Assembly: GCA_033030425.1 (NCBI GenBank)
Contig: JAUFSD010000008.1
Coordinates: forward strand, 1,820,388 to 1,884,387
Source of the DNA: Verpa conica
Lineage: Eukaryota; Ascomycota; Pezizomycetes; Pezizales; Morchellaceae
Length of the DNA: 64,000 nt
Direction of reading: 5' to 3'
The translations under genes and the position numbers were made by a program. Below are positions 46,221 to 56,697 of the stretch, one piece after another. The notes under the pieces were generated by a model. That model ran no database searches, was not told where the DNA came from, and saw only the letters and a list, made by a program, of their open reading frames with translations. How positions within the stretch are numbered: the first letter of the stretch is position 1; each line of letters begins with the position of its first letter.

Positions 46221-48340
46221 TATACTTCCCACCTTTTCCCTTTATTTATTTATTTTCCTATTTTCCAATTTTCTCGTTTTTTACTTTGTGTTGGTCGCTA
46301 TGGGACTCAAGGACCTGTCTCTAGTTTCCTTATCTGTGATATTACAAGGCGACCATAGCAGTCACATTTCTCTTTTGTTTTTCTTCTACCTTCAGTTATA
46401 CTATTATAATGAGTGCAGCAGGTATCTATCCCCCGTAGCCAGGTCTTTATCCCAGCATAATATGTGCTTGGGACCCACCTAAGGAATTTTTTCACCCAAG
46501 CGTATAAGATTATGGCTGGATAAAGTCGCTTAGGCGGGTATTTCCCTGTGATTCATGAGCCTTTTCGTTCTGCTTTTTACATTCAAGAAGCGTGGCAAAG
46601 TGTCGTGGTGGGCTCTAGGGGATGCAAGGGGGACTCTAGTGACTACTACTTGAATAGAGGCACGGTTTCTGTGCGCAACAAACAGAATTCCAGATTCTTC
46701 AGGAGTATACCGCTGTCTCCAAGGATTCAGGTACGTTGGGATAGGAGGCGCCGCCAGGCGTCTTCGTGCGGAAAAGGGTGGGGGCAAGGACTTCTTAGAT
46801 AAAGGGAACACGGGAACAATCTCTCTAATAGACTTAGAAACAAAGACGCTGCGTGAAGAGAAAAGAAAGAGACTCTAATTGGTTGTTTTTGCGCATGCTT
46901 CTTTGCTCCTTTACAAGTTTGGGCCAGGCTCGAACCACGTTTTCGGCCGAAGCCTCTATTTTCTAAACTGATTGGAAACTCGCAGGGCCTAGAGTTTAGT
47001 GCTTAGGGTCGCTACGACTTCGAGAGATCATGATGAGACCTTTTTCTGTCTAAATATTACTTGTGGAGATTCTAGAGTTATTTTTGAGAGCTGTGAATAG
47101 CGTCGGCCTATATTTAGAGGTATTTATTTATACTTGGGTATGGAAATGCTTTTATTAAGTATTTATTATATAGGTGTTGTGGAGGCACTCTTTCTAGTCT
47201 TGGAAGGTTGTTCTATTTTACATGCCCGGAGGCATTATATCTGACGGGCTAGCCCCGCCAAGACCTTTATCCTATACCTTGCCCTTAGTTCTCCTCCACC
47301 TCTCCGGACAGTGTTTGCAAAGAGGTAGACTGAGGCTAGGGCTGGACGCCCTATGACTCCCTAGTCCGTCCTAGCCTCTCTTCGAGGTAGTCCAGGGCAT
47401 GAGGAGCGAGGACTATGGACTGCATGGGCCTACGGGGCGCCAAGACCGTAGGACGAGGGTTGATTTGCCCAAACCGACAATAGGCTCTACCTACTCCTGC
47501 TTTCCCTGTGATTGGTACCAGATTCTACAAGTCCCTGCTCCCAGAATACTGTAAAAAATCCCTTGGAAAATGCCCTTGTAGTCCTGGGGTTACTGTAGGG
47601 CCCCAGACGGTTGCGAACACTGAAACTTTAACAGTTACAAGACCTTGGTGGTTATTTTATGGAGTGAACGAGTAAGAGAGCCGAATGGGTGTCAAATCAT
47701 AGGATTTATATTTTCAATACCCACTTAGTGTAGGGACCGATTAGTCAGCATCTGATGACACTACCATATCATCTCGACAATAACGAACAGAGCTGTGTGA
47801 GAGCGCAGAATATTACTAGTGGCCAAAGCCTGTTTGAGTCAAGCTTGGCGTCTAGCTTTTCTGGCCATAACTGAGCCTCATCCCACAGTCATGTTCGGTA
47901 TCGCCAAGAAAATACGGTATTACATGGCCTGATTAGACAAGGGATTAGACTAGTAGCTTAGTATAAGTGGGTAGAGGGGATAGCCCCTCGACGCATCATC
48001 AATAATATCACTTGTTAATCCATCTCTGTACTTAGTGCTTTGGATTTCATAGAGCTTGAACAGCAAACATTACATCGATCAGGGGTAATGGGAAAGAAGA
48101 TATTTGTAATACCATTGCATGTATTTCCTACAACCCTATTTAAATATACTAACAATAATCAAAAAAATTCATAATTCACTACTCGAAGCAGACCCGGTCG
48201 GCTGTTTAACGCTGGGGAATGATGATAGATGTATCGCCGCCCTAGGTGCGAGTTCTTGAGAAGAAAAAAAAGAAAGAAAAAGCCAAAGAAGTTCGAACTC
48301 AAACAATACCCAATTCCCCCCCACTATCCCTCAAGTGAAA
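46221..48340. other. Intergenic, no gene recognised
   Basis: Overlapping ~90-codon frames on both strands at 46530-46811 have no family features. A GC-rich block at 47220-47470 stands out from its surroundings but no structure or homology was recognised. The last ~150 bases are the 3' flank of the zinc-finger gene. Confidence 0.4.
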
Positions 48341-51300
48341 TCAATATACCCTCTGTTGCTGCAAAGCTTGTTGGTGTTTTTTCCCTGCTTCATGCTCTTT
48401 TTGCTTCGCCGTGTGGGTATAGACGTTGCAAACCAGGCATTTCCATTGACCGCCCTCATGCATTTTTTGATACTTCATAGGGAATGTCCCCCTACACATG
48501 TCACAATAAAAAGTATTCGGGTTGGCTGGGGTTGGGGCGGCCCGGATTGGAATTGCCGTGGGTAGAGGTCGGTGTGTTGGCGATACAGCGGCCTGGATTA
48601 TTGCTTGAGATTCCCTGATTCTCTGTTGCCCTTGTTTATGATGAGGATCTGTGAGGTGGGCTTTAATGAGGTTGTGTGGCATTGCTCTTTGGCAAATTCT
48701 GCATTCCCAGATACTCTCGTACATAGGAGCCTCAGCATCGGATTGGGGTACGCCGGTGAGGCCTAGAAGCCGACCTAGATCCCGATGTTCTGAGCTCATG
48801 AGGTGAGTGCCTCTTAAACTGTAATGTATAATTTTCCAGCATATTGTACATTTCCACTCATCCGAGTTTTCTGATCGTATCTGCGGCTGCTGACGGAGTT
48901 TTTCCTTCTCTGAGTGCCCGAGCCCTTCAACATGATAAGGAATTGAAGATGCTTGCATTCTTCTATCGCAGATTCTACATTCCCAGTCCTCGTTGGCTAG
49001 ATGCCGATAGTTTTGTGCCCGCTTCCTAAGCTCCTCCGCCACCCGTAGCTTCTCCTCCATCTCTCTATGGCTAGACCCTGCTAAGTGAGACTCTTTCGAA
49101 CTCATCTGCATACTCCTTCCGCACAGTTGGCATTCCCATGTCATACTTGCTGACCCTGTCTGCGCCTGCCTCAGGACTTTCTGTCTCCGCAATTCCTCAA
49201 GTCTGTGTAGCCTCACTTGCTCCAAGTGCTTGGAGCCTGCGAGGTGCTGGTCCCTCGAACTATGTTGCATTTGCCTTTGGCAGAGCTTGCACTCCCACGG
49301 GTCTCCCGAATTCTCGCTTAGTGGGCGAGAGGGGAGTTGGAAGGTATCACGTATGGACGGCCCGGAGGTAACTGCAGGCTGCTCCAAGAGCAAAGATGGT
49401 GCTGTACTTGTGCCGGGTTTCCTGGAGACGATATCGTGCGAATTCAGGGTCTCAGCCGGCCTCTCTCCATTTCCGGAAGTGAGGACTTTATCCAAGGAGT
49501 AATTATATCCGAACTGATCTTCCATGGGTCTATGCTTGTGTTCGTCGAGATGGGGGACTTTGCCACTCCAGTGAATTGTCTCTAGGCAGACATAACATGT
49601 CCATGCGCGGTCTTCATGGTCCCCTACAGGGAAGTGCTTGGAGCAAACAACGCAGTAGAAGGTATCCTGTTCTTTATTAACTGAACAGGAGGAGTTGGTG
49701 GTTCGTGGGATTTCACGGGAAGTCTGTCCTAAATCCTTATTTCTGTCTCCAGGGATTTCATGTAGGGAATGATTCTGATCCTCTTGTGGTGTTCGAGGTG
49801 TTTCCTGTGGGACTGGTATATTCTCACTTTGGAGTATGGGTTCACTCTCTGATGTTTCAGCCGGGGGTGATAGCGACGACTCTAATTGTGTGGATGCTTT
49901 AGTTGTGGATTCAGGCTCCGAGGGTGCCTTGGAGCATGTCTCGTCGTTGTCCTCGCCTCCACCAACTAGAGCGTTGACGAGTGCTCCCTGGGCCTTCAGC
50001 TCAACACGCTTTATATGTTTCTTTCCCGATAAATGACAATTTTTATAGTGCCCTTCATGCGTCGTGAGTTGACAGACTGTACACTCGTATGCGTGGGATG
50101 TGTGATGCTTTCGCTCCTCTACGGGGACAGTCTTGGAGCAGATTGAACACTCGAACACCCCGCGCTCTGGTGTGGCCTCAGCAGATGGCTGGGTCTCAGT
50201 CTCGAGTGTTAATTCGATCTCAGTCTCGGGGACTAATTTTGCCCCAGTATCGAGGGTTAATTCAGCCTCGGTCTCGAAGACTGGTTCGGCCTGCTCATCA
50301 GAAGGTTCTGCTTGCGCGCACCCGAAGAGCTCATCCAGCTGGTGCGCGGCAAAATTAACTGCTGTGAGGTCGGGGGACATGGTATGAAGGATTTCGGGAG
50401 TGTCAATTTCAACCCCTGGTGCAAGATTGTCCTGGCCTTCGTACTGAGGGAGAAACAACTCCTCCATAGCGGACATGTAAGTGCCACTTGTCGAAGGAGC
50501 CCTGAATCTGGGATCGTAGATCTCATCAAGAAGTACTTCCGAATCTACTGGGAGCTGTGCAATGTGCTTTTTGCCAGCCAGGACCCCCCACTCGCCGAAT
50601 GAGATCGCCGCGAGATTGTCGCAGGGGAGGTCAGCCGGTGCTGTTCCGTGGGACTCAGTCTCATATTCTCCGGTAACTTTCGGGTTCAATGCTTGGGACT
50701 CACCGGGCTCGGTAGATTGATCAGCCACCATGGAGGCCGTATCAATATCCATGGTTTCATATTCGGCCTCGCTAGGAGTTAGCAAGCACTGTTCGAGGTG
50801 CTGGTCTTTCCAGTCATGATGTAGCAAGCTGTGGCAGAAACCACACTCCCATTTTTGGGCACTGCTTAAATGCTTGACAATATCGGCGAGGGGGACCTTT
50901 GCGCTGCAGGTACCACAATCGAAGGTTTCGAGCTGGAGGAGCTGGGGGAGCGATGGGGGCACTGCGGCGGAGAAGTCTATCAGTGTATTATGTATATTAG
51001 ACCCAGATGAACAGCCCTGTGCGACAATTTTAGCGTCAGGTAAATGGTGCTGTGGTACCTGACTGACTTCAGGCTGGTGGGAGAGTACGTCGACGAGATC
51101 ACTGCCGTTGCTGAATCCACCCGCGCCGGAAACAAAAGAATCCCCAGATGCCGCTTCCCCAGCGGCAAAGTCACCAAATTCCTCGCCGATAGCAGAATCC
51201 CTCGACATACCCCTCGCGTAAAGAACCTTCGCATGGCTTTTCCCCCTAAGATGTTCATCCTTGTAGAAAACACTCATAGCCTCATCGCAATCAGTGCACT

Positions 51301-51442
51301 GCCACATCAAATAATCCGGAACCGTAGCTTTTGACCTTTGACTCGAGGGCGGCTTCTGTCTAGGCGGTTGAGACCGTTGCCTCGAGAATTTTATATCGTA
51401 GGATGCGCTAGAGGAAGCATTACTGCGTAAATCCAAGTCCAT
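48341..51442 (-). CDS. Multi-zinc-finger protein (U1/C2H2-like), 1033 aa
   Basis: Uninterrupted frame from ATG at 51442 (MDLDLRSNASSS). About ten CxxC...H fingers: WQCTDCDEAMSV...HLRGKSH near the N-terminus; three paired fingers (FDCGTCSAKV/WECGFCHSLL, FECSICSKTV/YECTVCQLTT, FYCVVCSKHF/WTCYVCLETI) separated by long acidic Ser/Thr/Glu-rich linkers; then a cluster of five of the type WECxxCxRxMxxSSxxxHLxGxxH; and a final pair FYCDMCRGTF/WKCLVCNVYT. Fingers with HxxxxxH and a long CxxC-H spacing resemble U1-type fingers that bind double-stranded RNA or proteins more than DNA. An acidic repeat (LTLDTGAKLVPETEIELTLE) lies in the middle. No catalytic domain. Exact role unknown. Confidence 0.8.
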   Translation of the reverse strand: MDLDLRSNASSSASYDIKFSRQRSQPPRQKPPSSQRSKATVPDYLMWQCTDCDEAMSVFYKDEHLRGKSHAKVLYARGMSRDSAIGEEFGDFAAGEAASGDSFVSGAGGFSNGSDLVDVLSHQPEVSQVPQHHLPDAKIVAQGCSSGSNIHNTLIDFSAAVPPSLPQLLQLETFDCGTCSAKVPLADIVKHLSSAQKWECGFCHSLLHHDWKDQHLEQCLLTPSEAEYETMDIDTASMVADQSTEPGESQALNPKVTGEYETESHGTAPADLPCDNLAAISFGEWGVLAGKKHIAQLPVDSEVLLDEIYDPRFRAPSTSGTYMSAMEELFLPQYEGQDNLAPGVEIDTPEILHTMSPDLTAVNFAAHQLDELFGCAQAEPSDEQAEPVFETEAELTLDTGAKLVPETEIELTLETETQPSAEATPERGVFECSICSKTVPVEERKHHTSHAYECTVCQLTTHEGHYKNCHLSGKKHIKRVELKAQGALVNALVGGGEDNDETCSKAPSEPESTTKASTQLESSLSPPAETSESEPILQSENIPVPQETPRTPQEDQNHSLHEIPGDRNKDLGQTSREIPRTTNSSCSVNKEQDTFYCVVCSKHFPVGDHEDRAWTCYVCLETIHWSGKVPHLDEHKHRPMEDQFGYNYSLDKVLTSGNGERPAETLNSHDIVSRKPGTSTAPSLLLEQPAVTSGPSIRDTFQLPSRPLSENSGDPWECKLCQRQMQHSSRDQHLAGSKHLEQVRLHRLEELRRQKVLRQAQTGSASMTWECQLCGRSMQMSSKESHLAGSSHREMEEKLRVAEELRKRAQNYRHLANEDWECRICDRRMQASSIPYHVEGLGHSEKEKLRQQPQIRSENSDEWKCTICWKIIHYSLRGTHLMSSEHRDLGRLLGLTGVPQSDAEAPMYESIWECRICQRAMPHNLIKAHLTDPHHKQGQQRIRESQAIIQAAVSPTHRPLPTAIPIRAAPTPANPNTFYCDMCRGTFPMKYQKMHEGGQWKCLVCNVYTHTAKQKEHEAGKKHQQALQQQRVY

Positions 51443-53502
51443 CGTGAGAACCAAGTACTAAGGAGAAATCTAGTCAATTTCCAAGCATAAGACAGAGAGT
51501 ACAGTAATGAGGGATTGAATACATGGTGATAGGAATTCTTTACAAGTATAAGTCTCGGGGGAGCAGGGTCGGGCCCCCATGTAGATATATAGATGCGGGT
51601 GGATGGGATGCCTGAACACCCCACCCCGCATTACATGGCTGTGGTGGGGTCCGACGAGGAGTCAATAAGAATTTCTGGAGACATGTAAAAGGAGAATACC
51701 AGACCCAAGTGGTAGATGAGTGAATAAGGTGAGGTGAGAGAATTGAGTGAGATGAACGAGTGAAGTGAGGTTATTTTTGCCTGTAGACGTCATCGACTTA
51801 TCGCAACCTTATTGAGGCTCTGCGGGTGTTGCCGTGACTGGTTAACAGCCGACCGGCCACCCAGCCTACCCCGCTTATCGGGCAGAAGAGGAGCATCTCC
51901 GCAGGCTTTGAAAGGTGTAATATATTACCGTAACAAAGGTCTTAAATGACTTTTACATAAATTTCTAATTATATCGGATCATGTGACCTGATTACCTCAC
52001 AGATCAATTAGCATGCCCAGCACTAAGTGCTAAACACTGAATGGAAAACATCATTGTCCAGAGGACAGATGGGATCCGTGCTAAATAGGCTGTACGTTAT
52101 GTTATATACTATATGCTGGACTAGAATAGTGGCTATATTTAACAGACGTCTAAGGGTATTTGTTTTCTATACTACTTTCAGTATCGCATATTGCACACGG
52201 AGTTGTTGTTCACAAAAGTGGATTCATTTACTGGAATTATTTTGATAGGGGGAATGCTTTGGTAAATTGGTAGGGTATGGATGAACACTTGTGGGATTTC
52301 TTTATTCGGAATCTTTAAAATTCACATACTTTAGACCTTTACCTCGGTATTCTTCTTCACCTCCATTTCTATCTTTCTTTCTATCTTCATCTTTGGTATC
52401 TCAATCGACTACAAATCACTCTCTTTTCACTCTGAAGCAATATCTAGTGCATTATTCTTTTTGTTGAATACCCTTAAGTTAGTATAGCTAATGATGATAA
52501 ACTGCAACTATGTAAATGGGATCTTGGAAGTCCTCCCACACATCCCTCCGGATACCGTAATAAGTTCATGTCATCCCAAGTAAACAAGAATCTCGTATTA
52601 GGTACCTACGGTGGCTCTTATCTACTAAACGCCAAAAGATGGGAAAGGTAGTTGCTACATCTAACTTATGGCAACCACAACCACCATGTCCAACAGAAAA
52701 GAGGCTCCCCTTGGTTCATGTAATAAATATATATTTATAGTAATTTGTTTGGTAGAAAAAAATTCAAAGTAGGGTGAAATACCAGCTTACTCACCTAAAA
52801 TCAGGTTTGTCAATACTTTTTGTACTGTTGTATGAACATCAGTGGATGACGGTTGTGTTGCAACATATCTATGGTGGGGATTGGTTACCATTCACTAATA
52901 TGAACTTGGGGTAAATATGGCAACCATGATCCATGATACCCACCAAAAAGCGGTTTTACTTTTAATACTTCACTACTTATATTCTCTTTTTTATTTTTAG
53001 TTCCAGTATTATAGAGTTAAGCAGATGTCTTACCAGGGTTTGTAATCTAAATCGTCTTAAGCTCACATTATGGGTGTGGTGGGTTGCAACATACGGGGGT
53101 TGCCTCCGCAGATTTTGTGTTGTGGTATTTGGTAGATACGAGCCGCCGTAGGCACCGGGATGGTGGGCCAGAACTCGGTTGCATCCTCAAGGGTAAAGGT
53201 CTCGCGCCTCTTCTACGTGGGGGCTGTCGGATGAAGGATTCGTTTACTAGTGAGGGCGGTATTACGACCAGATAAGTAGTTGGGCCTCTGATTTTGGGGG
53301 CGCGTTGGGTGATCGTGCTCTTCGAGGCCAAACACATCCCCGGGGATGAGAGCGACGTTAACGGAAGCAGAAGTAGCGATTGATAAAGTTATATCTAGAC
53401 TATGAACACGTTATTTTTTCGGATTCTTTTCATCCTCATGGTTGTCTGTGGCTTGTTTACTAAAAATTTGTGCTGTTCCCAAGCTGTCGAACTTATTCCT
53501 AG
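51443..53502. other. Intergenic, no gene recognised
   Basis: First few hundred bases are the promoter side of the minus-strand zinc-finger gene. Further on, AT-rich sequence with no family or repeat recognised. An 89-codon minus-strand frame at 53068-53337 is not supported. Confidence 0.4.
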
Positions 53503-53940
53503 CAATAGGTTTGGGTTGGTCTTGTGCCCAGCCCCATTATTTGCTGCGCAGCACCGTAGGGTCTGGTGTGCTTACCCTCCGACCTTGCCCAATTCTTTTT
53601 TTCGGCATATCTCGGCCATATTAGAGCTCGGGGGCTCGGAGGAATTCTCGTACTTCTCAGAGGTATTCTGGGGCTTTATTAACCCAGACCCCACGGTACC
53701 TAATACCTCCCAATACCATATTTGCTATATGGTATTTTAGGGTCTAGCATGCTTACTCTACAGGCCTTGACCGTTGCCACTGAGGGCATATCCTTTTTGT
53801 CCGTGGTAATTTCGGGGCTTCTGAACGTTGTGGAGACTTTCGGGGGTGGCCCCGAGGCGTCTCGGAGCTTTACTGCTCCAGAGCCTACGGTGCTGTGCAG
53901 CAAATATATGGGGCTGGGCATGAGACCAAATAGGCTTATT
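53503..53940. repeat. Inverted-repeat element, arms ~65 bp
   Basis: Left arm 53503-53570 (AATAGGTTTGGGTTGGTCTT, GTGCCCAGCCCCAT, TTGCTGCGCAGCACCGTAGG) matches the reverse complement of 53876-53940 (GTCTCATGCCCAGCCCCATA, TTGCTGCACAGCACCGTAGG). The ~300-base interior holds a second palindrome, CAATACCATATTTGCTATATGGTATT. Overlapping frames are products of the repeat. A decayed transposon relic is likely. Confidence 0.55.
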
Positions 53941-54453
53941 CTATACCGACTCTGGGGTGCCCTCCAGCGTCATGATGCGGTGCTAAATATGATGTGCTAC
54001 TAACAAACCTTAAGTCACGAACTCATTCGCGTTATGGCCCATCACTGCACCACATTATAGCACATCATTGCTCTGCACCATAATGCATCACTCAATCACA
54101 TGTGACTCATATCTATTAGCTATCCATATTAGGAAGCTTCTACAGCACTCTTTCGTTATATATTACTTGATTGTATGGGAGGTGTATCCAACATAAGATA
54201 AATATATAGAGAAAATTTTAGAATTACTTTTATATCTTTGAATATATTTCATTCATCAAAATCATCAAACAGTGTAAAGAAGGGTCCTGTACGGCAGGCG
54301 GGCTGCTATAAGGGTTCAACTAAAGGTTTACTCGGCCCAGACCAACCAAATTATCACGGCCTAGGTTTGCCTAGATATTAAATAGGCCTAGTTGCAATAT
54401 CACCCTATAGTGGCTTGGCTCCTCACAGCACTGAGACCCGATTACGAGAGATA
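53941..54453. other. Intergenic, no gene recognised
   Basis: AT-rich with CACATCATTGC/GCACCATAATGCATCA low-complexity stretches around 54040-54100. Nothing else recognised. Confidence 0.4.
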
Positions 54454-54576
54454 TCCCATAGTCCGGTGGAAAATGTTGCCACTCAATGTGGCGGTGGCTT
54501 GATACACAGTAAAATCTAGGGTGACCAATGGGAAAGCCTGGCCCCACCTGTAGATCAGCTTCACCAGACTATGGGA
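54454..54576. mobile_element. MITE, family TCCCATA..C.GGTG, short copy
   Basis: Left end TCCCATAGTCCGGTG (after TA at 54452-54453) and right end CACCAGACTATGGGA pair with one mismatch over 15 bases. Right flank is CA, so a TA duplication is not preserved on that side. End sequence matches that of the neighbour at 54777. Confidence 0.6.
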
Positions 54577-54776
54577 CAGAGAGCGTCAGAAATGACCAAA
54601 TAAAAGAATTACCGGTTCACCAGTCAAACAATTCGTTCACGGAATATAACAGTAATGGGGGAAGAGGGCTTAATTTTGAGGGCTAGGCTAACTGTAAGTA
54701 GACTGTTTCTATGGCAACTAGCAGCGACAAAATCCAAAATCCAAAATCCAAATCAGTATTTGCCTTTTTGTAAGTA

Positions 54777-55034
54777 TCCCATACACCGGTGTTGCTGCCC
54801 TTTTTCCGTGGGGGCCAAAACCGCGGGTAAGTCAGTAGTGAGAGGCAACGTCCTACTAATGACTTTAGGTGGAAGATTCAATAAATACAGTGTAAAGATT
54901 AAGTTTATTATATTCTATAGAGTTACTATCTAAGTACAAATTGTGCTCTCTGACTTAGTTGCCACTTAATTCACCTAACCCACGCTTTCTGGCCCCCACA
55001 CAAAAGGGGCAGCATTTTTCACCGGTGTATGGGA
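54777..55034. mobile_element. MITE, same family, 258 bp, TA target duplication
   Basis: TA flanks at 54775-54776 and 55035-55036. Terminal 15 bases TCCCATACACCGGTG are perfectly inverted at 55020-55034. Pairing continues for ~70 bases (TGCTGCCC..TTTT..GTGGGGGCCA with TGGCCCCCAC..AAAAGGGGCAGCA). Interior AT-rich, no frame of note. Tc1/mariner-type by its TA duplication. Confidence 0.8.
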
Positions 55035-55261
55035 TAGGTTGCCGTAGCCCCCACTGAAGCATAATGTCTTTCGCTTTGGGTATGCGTCCCAACGGAGCCT
55101 CCGCATCAAAGTACTCACCAGCATTCCCAATAACCCAAGTAATATATATTAACTATCTTATTCTATTGATAATTTTATCATAATGTACCTCAGCCTCAAC
55201 TCTCAAGCCCCCCTATAGCTCTTCTGTTTCCACTTATCTTTACATAATTTATTATAGCGTG

Positions 55262-55797
55262 GTCAGACGAATGGCTAACCTTGGAGTGCCCGTTATAATC
55301 TTCAACCTTACCGTCAAACAACAGGCGGTAAAGCTCGGCCGCTACTACCTGGCAGGATAAGTCTTCTGACTTCTATAAAGTAGCAAGGACGTGGGCGAAG
55401 CCCACAAGCTGGAATCCACTGGCGATGTAAATCGATCCACCTTCTAACGCCTCAACTTTGTACACGGCAGTTTCATAAGCCGGTGGTAGGCAATCTGTGC
55501 GCCGGTTCTTTCCATGTTTCGAGCGACTACCCTTTCAATAGTTAAGCGGTCTTCTATTCCCGATACTGAACCGTCGTCCTTGACAAGAAGTAAACGGCTA
55601 TTGGATGGATCCTGAGCGTCTGAGACGTCGTGGCATGCAAAATGCACCGCCTAGCAAGATGGCAGCTGATCAAGGACGCTGTCAGATTCTAAGCACTCAG
55701 TTACGTCGATCTGAACTGCATCTGATGCTTTGAGAACGTTACCGACGGCTTCGCAGGCCTCTCAAGTAGCCTTCAAGGCTTCTTGTACTAGTGTCTA
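55262..55797 (-). pseudogene. CHAT-domain (caspase-like) protein remnant
   Basis: Read on the minus strand: VQEALKAT*EACEAVGNVLKASD, DVTECLESDSVLDQLPSC*AVHFACHDVSD, DPSNSRLLLVKDDG, RLTIERVVARNME, GAQIAY, then after a shift of frame AYETAVYKVEALEGGSIYIASGFQLVGFAHVLATL*KSED and ELYRLLFDGK. The order HFACH (catalytic His), IAYLSAC-type strand, and IASGFQLVGFAHVLATLW is that of fungal CHAT proteases. There are at least three in-frame stops and one frameshift. The position of the catalytic Cys reads SAY, i.e. Tyr. CHAT domains usually follow TPRs in fungi; upstream sequence has been replaced by transposon debris at 55850-56030. A dead gene. Confidence 0.75.
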
Positions 55798-55964
55798 AGG
55801 CATCGTAACTATGAGTAGCTTTAGATCCTTTCCATGTATTGTCGGATAGCAAAAATACCCGGATTTTTGCGCAATATGTACAGTTCGGTGTCGGATTTTA
55901 CCGTAAACGGCCGTGGCAACCGCTGTTCGCCCTCCCCCGTGCGGTGCTACCCTACCCCACCCCA

Positions 55965-56030
55965 CCCCCTGCCCCACCAATTACTGCTATAGACAAGCGA
56001 ATTTTTGTGGGAGTAATATATTATATCTAA
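55965..56030. repeat. Fragment related to the Tc1-type element at 1461-2059
   Basis: GCCCCACCAATTACTGCTAT, AGACA, then GGGAGTAATATATTATATCT and AATAAATAAAT match the reverse complement of the 1918-1990 region of the first element (CCCCACCAACTATTGCTATG ... AGGAGTAATATATACTATCT). Upstream 55900-55965 is similarly C-rich. End repeats were not found here, so it is a partial copy. Confidence 0.6.
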
Positions 56031-56697
56031 TAAATAAATCTCATAAGCCATATGGTACTGGGTTGCTTCGCACCTGCCTAAGCGAGCCTACCAATCTTTA
56101 CCTCTGTAGCTACATAAGATGTCACTCGTTCGATACTCCTATCTAGTCGAACTTCAAGAATCAAGACACCGTGGGCGCTACTTATTAGTAAGTTCGATTT
56201 AGCCAATAGAACCTGTTAATAAATCCTTGGAGAAGCAAGTTGCTCGGCCGATATCGAGGGGTCCTATACATAAAATATTTCTCGACGTTCAGCGGTTCCT
56301 AGGGTATAGTAAGATGTGGTATGATTAGTATACTTTTAGCAGTACAGCAGATCGATAACTATTAATATTGATGGTTAATCTTTAGATCCGTGCTGGCTCA
56401 TATTATTAGGGGCTTAGACTGAGAGGGAATTACTCTAGTTAAACTTGAGATGTAATTCTTATTTGAGGTTTAGCTCAGGACTTGTACTAGAAGCTTTTCA
56501 GCTACATTAATACTGTATTACTATACACCAGGCTCTTTAGGCGTATATTTACCCTGGTGTATGACCACTGCCGACTTTCCGGTCGTTACACATAGATATC
56601 ACGTGATCAGATAGTCTATCAACCATCACTTGTATGCTGTACCCCGCACCTTACCGACCATCACAATCCGTGCAATATCTACAACAAACCACTGACA
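56031..56697. other. Intergenic, promoter side of NACHT gene
   Basis: No gene. An inverted pair TACACCAGG...CCTGGTGTA occurs at about 56523-56562. The last 60 bases before the ATG are pyrimidine- and A-rich (CAATATCTACAACAAACCACTGACA), usual for a fungal leader. Confidence 0.4.

Noticed and set aside
49138..50602. Several plus-strand frames inside the zinc-finger gene
   Set aside because: Antisense shadows of a 1033-codon frame with clear zinc fingers.
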